This document shows, one piece after another, positions 7,350 to 16,942 of a stretch of 64,000 bases of DNA. This DNA is from an uncultured Ruminococcus sp. Its GTDB lineage: Bacteria; Bacillota; Clostridia; Oscillospirales; Acutalibacteraceae. The translations under genes and the position numbers were made by a program. The DNA is taken from positions 17,429 through 81,428 of the forward strand of contig CACWOX010000013.1 of NCBI GenBank assembly GCA_902762615.1. The letters are read 5' to 3'. Within the stretch, counting starts at the first letter, position 1, and every line of letters begins with the position of its first letter. The notes under the pieces are model-generated. The model had not been told where the DNA came from, searched no databases, and saw only the letters and a program-made list of their open reading frames with translations.

Positions 7350-10300
7350 TTACTGCATTGAAGAGTCTCCGGTCTTTCTCTTCCACATGACAAGGAATAC
7401 CGCTCCGGCGAGCGCTATCAGAAGCACTGCCGCAGCCCATGCCGAATGGAGCTTTAATCCTGTCGGAATCAGCATGTTCTTTGTGTTGACGACGGCAACG
7501 GTCTGATCTCCCTCAAGCGTAAACGACATGGAATTAACTCTTTGCTCCGGTTCATCGCCGAGCCGGAAGGTGGTGGTGTAATCGTCGTTGTCCTCCTGGA
7601 GCGTGATCACCACATGCTGCGGAAGTGTGACGGTCACTCTTTCGCCGTCCTTCAATGTGAAGCTCGCGCCGGAACGCAGCATTACGGGCTGCGTCTCGCC
7701 GTTTTTGCTCCATTCGTACTGCTCGGAGGCGTCTGCGCCTGTAACGAGGTCGTCAAATCCCGTCATAGGCTTGAAGTCCTTCGACATGCCGCCTATGACC
7801 TTGACCGTCCTGTACAGGACAAAATGAGCTCCGCTCAAAGGCGCCCCCGTGCGTGAGCTTATCTTTCTCGCGCGAAGGGTAAAGGGCTTGTTGTACACGT
7901 CAATATAGGCAATCACCGAAAGGCTCGCTTTGGTGGCGCCGCGTCCTTTCGCCCAGATTTTGTCGTTGCCGGTGACTGTAGGCTTGCCGTCCGCGGCTAT
8001 CGAAAACACCGCCGGATTGGGCAGACCGATGTAGCGCTCGGGCGGCGCGGTTTCGGTGAGGGTGTAATCCTTGCCGCGTTTGCAGTCGTAAAGAACGGTG
8101 ATCCTGCCGTGCTTGTCCGATGTGAAGAAGCCAAGCGTATTGTTGCCCTGTTTAAGCGAAAAGGTACCTCCCGCAAGCGGTTCCTTTGTCTTCATGTCGT
8201 AGAGCGTGATCACAACGCCGTCCGAACGGGTATTGGTCACGGTGTCGCTGCGGATATTCTCGCCCGATATTCCCTGCGCGGTCTGTTCCGCAATTCCCTT
8301 GCCGTATGATACGGTGTAGGAATGTTCCGCCGGCGTATCGGAATCCTTGGGAACCGAGCTTATCACGGTACTGTCGCCGCTGCTCAGAGGCGAAATGCTC
8401 TGATAACCCGAAACCGCTCCGTCCGCGCCAACTACGGGATTAACTGCCTCCACCTCGCGTATCTCGTAATCGTCAAGGGTTCTGCCGTTGCGCAGTCCGT
8501 CAAAGAAATACCTCGCCGATGTATTCGGGTGGGCGATCTGCCTCACCGAACCCTCCAGAAGCTCGCCGCCCACATACACTGCGGTATAGATCGGCGCGTG
8601 TGAGGTCACATAATCGCTGTCGCTCCATATCTTGCTGACTTCCAGTTCCCAGCCTCTCTGGTTGCTGACGTACATCTTGGGCGATTCGTTGGCTCTGACC
8701 CAGCCGGTATTCGGTGTACTTTCATTCTCCGGCAGATAGGTTTCGCCCTCGCGCTCATAGCCCAGCAGCCTGTAACCGAGCGGAATCTCGTTAGCCCTCT
8801 CGACCACACTGAATTTCGTGCCCACCGGAAGACCCGGCACCGCTACGGTGTACCACGCAGGTATCAGCGATATGGCGCCGTTCATTGACGTCTCAAAGGT
8901 GATCTCCGCACGGTTTTCAAGCGGAATATTTTTTATGTCCGATTCGCCCACCGAGACGAATTTTTGAGCGTCGGCGTCCCACTTGCAGAGATAGCCCTGG
9001 GAATCTCTGACATAATATTTATACATATTGGCGAGCTTGAGCACATCATCCGAGCCGTTCGACAGATACAGGCGATAGCTGAATGTCGTGGGATCGTTCT
9101 CGGCGGAAAGCTCCCTGCCCTGCTCGTCATACAGCTTTTTCTGTATGCTGAGCGTCCTCAAAGCGTCAGCCTGCACGTGGTTTTCAAACACAACGGTGGG
9201 ACGCTCGCTGACCTTCAGCCAGCCGGAATCAAACATCATGCGGTGGGAATTGCCTATGGATTCGCCGGTTATCTCATCTCCGTTGACCGTAACCCTGTCA
9301 TACACCTCTGTGTTTACGCCGCACTCTATAACCTTGTATTCTATGGTATTTGCCGGAAAGTGTATCTCGGCAGTCCTGCCAGGATTGAGAAAATAAACCG
9401 ACTCATAGGAACGGGTGCTGTTGGGCGGCGTGTAGCTTTCCACATAGCTTACATGCTGGGTGGAATTCTGATAGGTCACATTGATGTGCTCGTCGTCACT
9501 GTGCAATAGGTGCTCCTCACCCTCGGCTTCGTCCTTGTACCATATCTGATAGGGATACTCCACAAGGTTGAAATCCATATCATCCGAACCCGTCACCTTT
9601 TTGGTGAGAGCGACATGTCCCGGCGTGATGTAGCTCAGATTGAAGCGCATGTGCAGATTGGAAGCGCCTGCGCCACGCTCCATGTAAAATATCTTCATGG
9701 TGTGCGCCGAGTAATCCTTGAATATAAGCTCGTTGCCGGAAAAATACCGGGCGAGATAGGCATTGACCTCCGCATCGCTCGCGTTAGGATTGCGCTTTTT
9801 GTAATTCGACCGGAATAACGCCCTCAGATTGGTGGAGGAATTGTCCAGATCAACCGCTCCGGTGGCAAAATTGACTCTGCCGTACAGCGCGGAATGGATA
9901 CCGCCCAGGTCAATAATCAGCTCGTCGTCAACATACAGCCAGAAGTCGTCGTCTCCCCTGAATTCAAAGATGATGTCGTGTCCCCACGAATCCTTGCCGC
10001 TGGGCGTCTGCACGAAGCTTGCGCTCATCTCCATGCCGTTGTAATAATTCGGATCGTCGCCGACGGTGTGCAGCTTTTCGTACTTGCGGGGGTCGGTCTC
10101 CGGCAGAACACCAATATTATTCTCGCCGGGAATTGCGGACGCGCTGTAAATATTCTCGGGGTTTTTCTCGGAATAAACGCCTGCAGTAATGGTGTTATAA
10201 GGGAAGAACTGACCGTGCTTGAGTGTGGTTCTCTCGGTAATGTCGGTCGTGCCAAGCTCCTTGTAGACGGTAAAGCTGCTGCTGAGGCTGCCGTCCTCGT

Positions 10301-10610
10301 TTTTCAGGGTGGCAAAATTCTGACAGCTGTCAAATTCAAAATAGCCGCTGGCGTTGTAAATGCTCTCGATAAAGAGGTGATTGACATGGCTGGCTCCACT
10401 GAAAAGCGTCGAAAGCGACTTGCCGCTTTTCTCGGCTGTCGGATAGCCACCCTGCAAATCGGTCGAGAGCAGCCCCTTGGAATTGCCGGTACCCACCAGC
10501 ACCGCATTTTGTACCTCGGCGCTGGGATAATCTATCATCTTCATGGTGATGCCGTATTGCGTGTTGTCGATGGTGCTGACCCTTGTCAGGGTCTTTAACG
10601 GCGTGTTCAC
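7350..10610 (-). pseudogene. C-terminal part of a frameshifted surface adhesin (fibro-slime and Cna-B domains, sortase-like tail)
   Basis: This 1086-residue frame has no signal peptide and can only begin at a GTG overlapping the stop of the upstream frame (GTGA). Early in it is a fibro-slime/PA14-like domain (GHDIIFEFRGDDDFWLYVDD, DLGGIHSALYGRV), then several Cna-B/SpaA-type beta-sandwich domains (for example SLKQGNNTLGFFTSDKHGRI). The C-terminus is NMLIPTGLK, a membrane helix and a basic tail (KRKTGDSS), a sortase-type wall-sorting signal. In the -1 direction the reading continues smoothly across 10610 from the upstream ORF, through TFYFAKVNTPLKTL, a known lead-in to this domain type. I therefore read the two ORFs as one gene broken near 10640. 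Confidence 0.75.
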
Positions 10611-12754
10611 CTTGGCAAAATAAAAGGTGCCTGCCTTCTCGCGGTAGCATGAATGATGTCGTCCGTGATATCCGCCCTGATGCCGGCAAAGGCATAATAA
10701 TCGTTATCCCATGCCAGAATGTCGGTGTAATACTGATTTTCACGTCTGCCGGGCAGATTAATGCCTATCTTGGTATCGGAGAGGATCTGTGCGTCCCTGA
10801 GCTGAGGGGCAATGAATTTGTGGGAATAGGGATTGTAAAGCTCATAGTAGTAATTTTGGGAACCGTCGTTGTAGTGGTATTCTATGAAGTTCCACAGCAG
10901 CGTATTGATCTGCGTGCCGACCCACATGATATTATTGCCGCGTTCATAGCATGGATAGAGCTTTCCGTTGTGGTCAACCGCATAGAATTCATAGCCCTTT
11001 GTCACGTCATTCCAGACGCGGGTATATACAATCACACTCGAACCGTCGGGCGTGTCGGATACGCTTATCTTGTCGGCGGAGTAGGTCACGTAGTCTTTTT
11101 CGCTGAGTCCCGAAAGCTCTACCAGATAGAGCCACTGATTCGGCTCATCGTTGGGATTGCTGTCAGATATGAAGCCGCTGCCGGTAAAGGAAACGCAATT
11201 GTCCCCGTCGGAAAGCCTGACCATGCCGTCCTTTGGGTAGACCTTGACTGCCGAGGCGTTGGATTCATCCGTAAGCGTGAGCTCATCGCCTATTTTGAGA
11301 TATTTCTGCGTGCCGTTTACGTCGGCGGAAAGCTTGTATCTGTCGCCGTAGACCAGATGAAATGTCCACATGGAAATATCGCTGTCCTCTGCGACATATA
11401 GCGTGTTTCTCTCCTCATTGGAGCGAACCACCAGTGTCATCATCGAAAGGTAATTGGCAGCTTCGTTCGCCATCAGCGCGTTGCCTTCGGTGCCGATGAT
11501 GTAATTCATCAGACCGTAGGTCTTGCCGTCAAACTCGTAATAGTCGTCCGACGTGGTCTCATACTCGGAGAAATAAATATGTATGCGGCTGTTGTAAGCG
11601 TTGTTGTAGTCGCTCCAATAGCGTATGCCGCCGCCGGAGCCGGAATGTTGCAGCCATTTGTTCTCATTCTCATGTTTAAATAAAAAGGTATTCTCAGTGG
11701 CCGCCGGACTGATCGCAATAGGATCGGCAGTGTCGCCCAGACCGATTTCATTGCCGGTAACGGTGTAAATGTATTTTTTGACACCCTTCACATAGCAGTA
11801 AATCTTATAATGTCCCTCTTCCTTCTCCAAGAACCACTTGGAGGTGGCTGTTACATCCTCCGTCTCTTTAAGAAAGTTTTTGGAATTAATTCCATTCACA
11901 AAATATTTTTCTTTGCCATCCGAGGTAATATAGGAGAGGTATAAGCCTCTGCCTGCCCTTTTGACTGTCAGGTCGGCTGTTGAAGTCACGGGATCGTAAT
12001 AGGGAGGAACATACGTCTCGGGCGCGTTGACGATAGCGTACACGCTGAATCCCGTGGCAAAAAATCCTATCACGCCGTCCGACACGGTGACGTCGGTGAT
12101 CTGCTGGCGTGTGCCGTCGTCGCTGATGTGCCATATCTCGGTAATGCCTTCCCGACTGATCTGCGGGTCGGTGATTTCCACTCTGACAAGGCGGTCCGCG
12201 TCGGGCTGATATTCGTTCTCGCCGTCGGTGATGGTAATGTTGTAGGCGGCAATCACGGATGCGTCGTCGCTTACCTCGTCGCTGACCGCTTCGGGGTCGG
12301 GATAGCTCGGTGTGACGTCAATCGCCTCGGCGGAAGCGCCCTCCGGCATCATGCCGTAAAGGGTAACGCTCCTGTCCTTCCCGCTCCCGTCGGGATACAG
12401 CTCAAAGCTAAGGTGACAGTAATCGACAAATTCGGCGGAATATCCCTCATGCTCTATAATGCCGTCAGGGTCACTGTCTATAAACAGATGCCCGTATGCC
12501 GGGTCGGTATTCTCCTCCCCGTCCGACGCAAAATCCGCTTCACAGTCGGATTCGGAAACCGAGCCGGCGCTGACGTCTGCAACGCGGTCGCCCATGTTGA
12601 GATAAACCGCCGCTGTCACTGCCGAGACAATCAGCAGCAAAGCAAAAGCCGCGCTTGTAATACGACGGCTCATATTCCTTTTTGCCCCGAAAAGCAGCCG
12701 GACAAAAGCGTTCCGGCAGTAAGCGCTGCTGCGTTTCTTTTGCTCAGATTTCAT
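10607..12754 (-). pseudogene. N-terminal part of the same frameshifted surface adhesin
   Basis: A 715-residue frame carrying the export signal of the adhesin. I start it at the ATG at 12754 because GGAGGAA lies six bases upstream; the ATG at 12769 sits on top of that site. A basic N-terminus and hydrophobic segment (about residues 30-47) form a signal peptide or anchor. Then come an acidic linker, a ZU5-like region (IEHEGYSAEFVDYCHLSFEL) and two beta-trefoil-like repeats (GRGLYLSYITSDGKEKYFV..., KWLQHSGSGGG). The frame ends in ATARRQAPFILPR at a TGA, where the alternative frame gives a sensible continuation. A single missing base near 10640 (about GC-GAGAAG) or a -1 slip would restore a protein of about 1,800 residues. 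Confidence 0.72.
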
Positions 12755-13118
12755 ATTTCGTTCCTCCATTTCACAAACCCTGTTTTATCGTCCATTGTTT
12801 CCACTTCATTAAACCACACTATAAGCTGACAGATTATCACATTCCACTCAATATTATATCATATTTTACCGTTTAATTCAATACATCCATAGGAAATATT
12901 GATGAATTCCTGCATGAATTTAGGGCAATTTAAACTGATTTTTTTATAAGGAATTTCCTATCGTACTCATAAACTATTTTCCGTTGAACGCAAAAAAGCC
13001 CTCTCCGATCTTCTTGCAAATACAAACCGGAGAAGGCTTTACTGTTTCAGCGCAAAGCGCTCATTTATGATTGATTATTCTTTATGATTGATTGGCTGTC
13101 CGTGATTCTCTGAGCGAT
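12755..13118. other. Intergenic region between adhesin and pnp
   Basis: 364 bases without a gene. It is AT-rich, holds the presumed adhesin promoter (upstream of 12754, minus strand, not clearly resolved) and the pnp terminator at 12992-13041. Confidence 0.6.
12992..13041 (-). terminator. Terminator of pnp
   Basis: On the minus strand AAGCCTTCTCCGG pairs with CGGAGAGGGCTT across a 20-base loop and is followed by TTTTTT. Confidence 0.8.
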
Positions 13119-15374
13119 TCAGTTTCTGTTGCCGCCGTTGTTGTTCCTTCTGGGACGGTAGCCGCCGTCACGGTGTCCGCCTTCGCGTCTGCCGCCGTCA
13201 CGGGGAGGACGGCGATCGCTCACGTCGTTTTCGGGAACGAGACCCTTGACCTTGATGAGAGCCTCGCGGCGGGAGAGATTGAGTCTGCCCTTCTCGTCGA
13301 TGCCTTCCACCATGACCATGATGGTGTCACCGACATTTACCACGTCGGTAACTCTCTCGGTGCGCTTGACGTCGAGCTGGCTGATGTGAACCATGCCCTC
13401 CTTGCCGGGGGCAATCTCAACGAATGCGCCGAAGTCCATGAGTCTGGTGACAACGCCCTTGAATACCTCGCCGGGCTGGGGATCCTTGGCGATGATCTCG
13501 ATGATGCTGTAAGCCTGTCTGCACTTGTCGATGTCCACGCCGCAGATGAATACCTTGCCGTCGTCGTCGATGTCGATTTTGACCTCGCAGTCAGCCGAGA
13601 TCTTCTGAATGACCTTGCCGCCGCTGCCGATGACCTCGCGGATCTTGTCCACCGGAACAGTGAGCGAGAGCATCTTGGGAGCGTACTTGCTCAGCTCCTT
13701 GCGCGGTTCGGGGATAGCCTTGAGCATGATTTCGTCAAGGATGAAGTCGCGTGCCTTGTGGGTCTTGACCAGAGCGTCCCACACCATTTCGGGGGTAAGA
13801 CCGTCGATCTTGAGGTCCATCTGAATGGCGGTGATGCCTTCGTGTGTGCCGCCCACCTTGAAGTCCATATCGCCGAAGAAATCCTCGAGACCCTGAATGT
13901 CAACCATTGTCATCCAGCGGTCGCCCTCGGTGATCAGACCGCAGGAGATGCCGGCTACAGGAGCCTTGATAGGAACGCCGGCGTCCATAAGTGCGAGAGT
14001 CGAGCCGCAGATGGAGCCCTGAGAGGTGGAGCCGTTGGAGGAAAGCACCTCGGAGACTACGCGGATGGCATAGGGGAAATCCATCTCGGAGGGAATGACC
14101 GGAACCAAAGCTCTCTCGGCAAGTGCGCCGTGACCGATTTCACGTCTGCCGGGGCCTCTGCTGGGCTTGGTCTCGCCTACCGAGTAGGAGGGGAAGTTGT
14201 AGTGGTGCATATAGCGCTTGAATTCCTCGTCGTCGATGCCGTCGAGCAGCTGTCTGTCGCTGATGGGGCCGAGTGTGACGACGGAGAGCACCTGTGTCTG
14301 ACCTCTGGTGAAGAGTCCCGAACCGTGGACTCTGGGCAGCACGCCGACTTCGCTTGCGAGAGGACGAATCTGATTCATGCCTCTGCCGTCAACGCGCTTC
14401 TGCTCGTCGAGAAGCCAGCGGCGCACGACGAACTTCTGTGTCTTGTAAAGGCATTCGTCGATCTTTGCCGCCTGATCGGGGTAAATCTCGTCGAATTTCT
14501 CGTGAACCATCTCGTAAATGGGCTTGAGTCTCTCGTCGCGGATGCGCTTGTCGTCGGTGTCAAGAGCAACCTTAATGTCCTCTATAGAGAAATCCTTGAT
14601 AGCCTCGAACATATCGTGATCCGGCTCGTTGGAGGGGTAGGAAAATTTCTCCTTGCCGATTTCAGCCTGAATACCCTTGATGAATTCGATGACAGCCTGG
14701 TTTGCCTGATGACCTGCCATAATGCCGTTGTACATTTCTTCATCGGTCACAATGTCAGCGCCGGCTTCGATCATGGGAATTTTCTTCTCGGTGGAAGCGA
14801 CGGTAACTGCCATTCTGCTCTTTTCGCGCTGCTCGGCGGTGGGGTTGATGACGTACTGACCGTCAACCATGCCGACGGAAACGGCGCTGATAGGACCGTT
14901 CCACGGAATATCCGAGATGGAAAGAGCGATGGAAGTGCCGATCATGGCTGTGATTTCGGGCGAACAGTCGGGGTCAACGCTCATGACGGTCGCGACGATG
15001 GAGACGTCGTTGCGCATATCCTTGGGGAAGAGAGGACGGATGGGTCTGTCGATGACGCGGGAGGCAAGAATCGCCTTCTCGCTGGGTCTGCCCTCGCGCT
15101 TCATGAAGGAGCCGGGGATTTTGCCGACCGAATAGAGCTTCTCTTCAAAATCAACCGAAAGCGGGAAGAAATCAATGCCGTCTCTGGGCTTGGGAGCGGC
15201 GGTTGCCGCCACGTGAACGGTGGTCTCGCCGTACTGCACCATGCATGCGCCGTTGGCGAGCTGGGTGGTTTTGCCCGTCTTGACGACGAGCGGTCTGCCT
15301 GCAAGCTCTGTCTCATAGACCTTGTAGGAATCAAAGGTCATATGTTCGCCTGCAAATTCAAGAATCTGTGACAT
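13119..15374 (-). CDS. pnp: Polyribonucleotide nucleotidyltransferase (PNPase)
   Basis: Phosphorolytic 3'-5' exoribonuclease of mRNA decay. From the ATG at 15374 (GGAGGT at ideal spacing; the open frame upstream is not PNPase-like) it is 751 residues, slightly longer than the usual 700. Two RNase PH domains are visible, the second with GRREIGHGALAERAL and SNGSTSQGS. KH (IREVIGSGGKVIQKI) and S1 (GEVFKGVVTRLMDFGAFVEI) RNA-binding domains follow. The last 35 residues are an Arg/Gly/Pro/Asn-rich tail (RRPPRDGGRREGGHRDGG), an RGG-like extension not present in the classic enzyme. It lies downstream of rpsO in the conserved rpsO-pnp order. Confidence 0.96.
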   Translation of the reverse strand: MSQILEFAGEHMTFDSYKVYETELAGRPLVVKTGKTTQLANGACMVQYGETTVHVAATAAPKPRDGIDFFPLSVDFEEKLYSVGKIPGSFMKREGRPSEKAILASRVIDRPIRPLFPKDMRNDVSIVATVMSVDPDCSPEITAMIGTSIALSISDIPWNGPISAVSVGMVDGQYVINPTAEQREKSRMAVTVASTEKKIPMIEAGADIVTDEEMYNGIMAGHQANQAVIEFIKGIQAEIGKEKFSYPSNEPDHDMFEAIKDFSIEDIKVALDTDDKRIRDERLKPIYEMVHEKFDEIYPDQAAKIDECLYKTQKFVVRRWLLDEQKRVDGRGMNQIRPLASEVGVLPRVHGSGLFTRGQTQVLSVVTLGPISDRQLLDGIDDEEFKRYMHHYNFPSYSVGETKPSRGPGRREIGHGALAERALVPVIPSEMDFPYAIRVVSEVLSSNGSTSQGSICGSTLALMDAGVPIKAPVAGISCGLITEGDRWMTMVDIQGLEDFFGDMDFKVGGTHEGITAIQMDLKIDGLTPEMVWDALVKTHKARDFILDEIMLKAIPEPRKELSKYAPKMLSLTVPVDKIREVIGSGGKVIQKISADCEVKIDIDDDGKVFICGVDIDKCRQAYSIIEIIAKDPQPGEVFKGVVTRLMDFGAFVEIAPGKEGMVHISQLDVKRTERVTDVVNVGDTIMVMVEGIDEKGRLNLSRREALIKVKGLVPENDVSDRRPPRDGGRREGGHRDGGYRPRRNNNGGNRN

Positions 15375-15771
15375 GTTTATACCTCCAAAAATAGAAATAT
15401 ATGGCATGTCCGCTTGCAGCCGGGCAGGCTCCGCAACATTCGGAGACTTAGCACTAAAACCGACTCTCAGTTTTTTATATTGCATACCTTTTATTCCTTC
15501 AATGAGATGTTGCGTGTTATGCAAATCGGAATAACGAAAAAATACGCCGACTGAGCTTCCGTTTTACTGCTATGTCTTTGCCGAAATATCGGAAATACCG
15601 CGCGGGAGCGGACAATGACATTCTGTAATAATTGAAAAGAATTAAACTAAATGAAAAATCAGCAAACAGGCGCAGAGGACTTCGGTGAAAAAAGCGAAAA
15701 TCTCTGCGCCCGTGCCGCACGCCTTACTGAGGCGTATGATTGCTTGACTTACGGAATATTAGCAGCTGCAA
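15375..15771 (-). other. rpsO-pnp intergenic leader
   Basis: 397 bases between rpsO and pnp with no gene. It holds a perfect 9-bp inverted repeat (separate entry) and is the expected site of RNase processing and PNPase autoregulation, as known for rpsO-pnp operons in other bacteria. No further conserved element is recognised. Confidence 0.5.
15669..15710 (-). terminator. Stem-loop between rpsO and pnp
   Basis: GGCGCAGAG (minus strand, from 15710) pairs perfectly with CTCTGCGCC (to 15669), followed on the minus strand by TGTTTGCTGATTTTT. It could be the rpsO terminator, a partial attenuator or an RNase III processing site in front of pnp. Confidence 0.6.
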
Positions 15772-16035
15772 TTACTTGCGGATACCGAGGCGAGCGATGA
15801 TGGAACGGTAGCGCTCGATGTCGGTCTTGATGAGGTAATTGAGCAGACCCTTTCTCTGACCGACCATTTTCAGAAGGCCGCGTCTGGAGTGGTGGTCGTT
15901 CTTGTTCTCCTTGAGATGCTCGGTGAGGTCGTTGATTCTCTTGGTGAGAATGGCGATCTGGACCTCGGGAGAACCTGTGTCGCCCTCGTGGAGAGCGTAC
16001 TCCTTGATGATGGCTTCTTTTTCTGCTTTCAGCAT
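15772..16035 (-). CDS. rpsO: 30S ribosomal protein S15
   Basis: An 87-residue S15, binding the 16S rRNA three-way junction early in 30S assembly. The sequence is canonical: [55 protein letters not shown] and [14 protein letters not shown]. The start at 16035 follows AAGGGG; the frame stays open upstream but that part is not S15. It has its own promoter and a leader of about 210 bases, a place where S15 commonly feeds back on its own translation. Confidence 0.97.
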   Translation of the reverse strand: MLKAEKEAIIKEYALHEGDTGSPEVQIAILTKRINDLTEHLKENKNDHHSRRGLLKMVGQRKGLLNYLIKTDIERYRSIIARLGIRK

Positions 16036-16254
16036 AGTGAAAACACCCCTTAAATAAAATAATGTAGTGTGGAAAAAATGTCGGAGCGCCCAGCCCCGGG
16101 TAACGGTGCATCCCTTCAACGCCCGCAGGCGGCAGGGCATTCGCCCGAAGCCGAGGATTTTGATTAGCGGTGCGATGCATTCACGCAACCGTTTTTTACC
16201 GTAGGGCGCGAGGCTAAAACGCATCCCTGATTCAAAAAACACTCGACAGAGTTT

Positions 16255-16283
16255 ATTGTATCACATCTTTTGCAGAAGGTCAA
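16255..16283 (-). promoter_or_regulatory. Promoter of rpsO-pnp
   Basis: On the minus strand TTGACC, 17 bases, TACAAT. Transcription would begin near 16248, giving a long GC-rich leader before rpsO. Confidence 0.7.
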
Positions 16284-16324
16284 GGATTTTTTTAATATGT
16301 TCAATAATATATAAGCACAAAGAA

Positions 16325-16353
16325 TTGACATACTCCTCCGAATGTGATAAAAT
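16325..16353 (+). promoter_or_regulatory. Promoter of the type I toxin mRNA
   Basis: TTGACA (16325-16330), 17 bases, TAAAAT (16348-16353). The start near 16360 gives a leader of about 145 bases to the small hydrophobic ORF. Confidence 0.75.
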
Positions 16354-16430
16354 TAATGTTGCAGGCAGAGATGCCGACTTTCTCAGATGAAAATACAGGC
16401 GGCGCTTCGGTTCTCTTTTCTTCATAAAAA

Positions 16431-16497
16431 GGAACGGAGGCGAAATTTTCCGATAAAATTATTTCTTCCTCCGATTCCTATACAAAAGAATCGGAGG
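16431..16497 (+). promoter_or_regulatory. Ribosome-binding-site-masking hairpins in the toxin leader
   Basis: CCTCCGATTC at 16468-16477 is perfectly complementary to GAATCGGAGG at 16488-16497, which contains the ribosome binding site of the toxin. The same anti-site can also pair with an upstream copy, GGAACGGAGG at 16431-16440, with one bulged base. Two mutually exclusive hairpins are therefore possible, one closing and one opening the toxin start. Confidence 0.7.
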
Positions 16498-16505
16498 TGA
16501 TGCGT

Positions 16506-16610
16506 ATGTATGTTACATATCAGGACATGATGATGTTCACGGCTCTGCTTGTGGAAATCATCGGTCTTGTTATCGCGATCATGTCATTCGCAGACAACAA
16601 AAAGAAATAA
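16506..16610 (+). CDS. Small hydrophobic holin-like toxin (type I TA)
   Basis: A 34-residue peptide: MYVTYQDMMMF, then one membrane helix (TALLVEIIGLVIAIMSF) and a charged end (ADNKKK). Length, the VTYQD start, the single helix and the Lys tail fit the Hol-Tox/TxpA-like membrane toxins of Firmicutes. The ATG at 16506 is eight bases after GGAGG; an in-frame ATG at 16500 is too close. The gene ends inside a perfect 14-bp inverted repeat and faces a consensus promoter on the other strand, as expected when an antisense RNA controls it. Too short for routine gene callers. Confidence 0.75.
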   Translation: MYVTYQDMMMFTALLVEIIGLVIAIMSFADNKKK

Positions 16611-16645
16611 CCGCCTTGCCCTGGTAAAGCAGCGGTTATTTCTTT
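16601..16645. terminator. Shared bidirectional terminator of toxin mRNA and antisense RNA
   Basis: AAAGAAATAACCGC (16601-16614) pairs perfectly with GCGGTTATTTCTTT (16632-16645). A T-run follows in the minus direction (TTTCTTTTTG) and a weaker one in the plus direction. It overlaps the last codons of the toxin gene. Confidence 0.85.
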
Positions 16646-16697
16646 AACTGTACTAATCCGGAGCGTCGTCTGTTACAAAAGCCGACTCTCTGTCTGT
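16601..16697 (-). ncRNA. Predicted antisense RNA (antitoxin) of about 100 bases
   Basis: Predicted from the perfect minus-strand promoter at 16704-16732 and the terminator at 16601-16645. The RNA would be complementary to the 3' end of the toxin mRNA, the arrangement known for TxpA/RatA. Its existence is inferred from signals only. Confidence 0.6.
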
Positions 16698-16703
16698 GTC
16701 TAT

Positions 16704-16732
16704 ATTATACACCCGAATGCCCGTTGTGTCAA
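16704..16732 (-). promoter_or_regulatory. Consensus promoter of the antisense RNA
   Basis: On the minus strand TTGACA (16732-16727), 17 bases, TATAAT (16709-16704): perfect consensus in a region with no minus-strand gene, pointing at the toxin 3' end. Confidence 0.85.
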
Positions 16733-16843
16733 GCGGGTGATTATAATTTTGAAACACAATTGATATCCGTATCAGTTTGTCCTGTCTGGGTTAAGAATTT
16801 AAAAACGAAAACTGAAATTTGTGTGAAATGTAAGACACGATAC

Positions 16844-16872
16844 TTGCAAATGACTTGGAAATGATTTAATAT
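16844..16872 (+). promoter_or_regulatory. Promoter of the VanW-like gene
   Basis: TTGCAA (16844-16849), 17 bases, TAATAT (16867-16872). Confidence 0.55.
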
Positions 16873-16880
16873 ATAGTTGT

Positions 16881-16917
16881 AGGAGAGCATGTTATTTATG
16901 TATGATAACGCTCTCCT
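16881..16917 (+). promoter_or_regulatory. 5' stem-loop at the start of the VanW-like mRNA
   Basis: AGGAGAGC (16881-16888) and GTTAT (16891-16895) pair with ATAAC (16905-16909) and GCTCTCCT (16910-16917). It begins right at the predicted transcript start and could be a stabilising 5' hairpin or an operator. Confidence 0.5.
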
Positions 16918-16942
16918 TAAAATGACAGAAAAGGAGTGCATG

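Noticed and set aside
10336..10743. 135-codon ORF spanning the adhesin frameshift
   Set aside because: Third frame, rich in His/Arg with no domain match; the -1 frame gives the sensible join.
13092..15371. 759-codon plus-strand ORF opposite pnp
   Set aside because: Exact mirror of the PNPase gene, with shadow-type composition (Ala, Val, Asp, His) and no recognisable motif.
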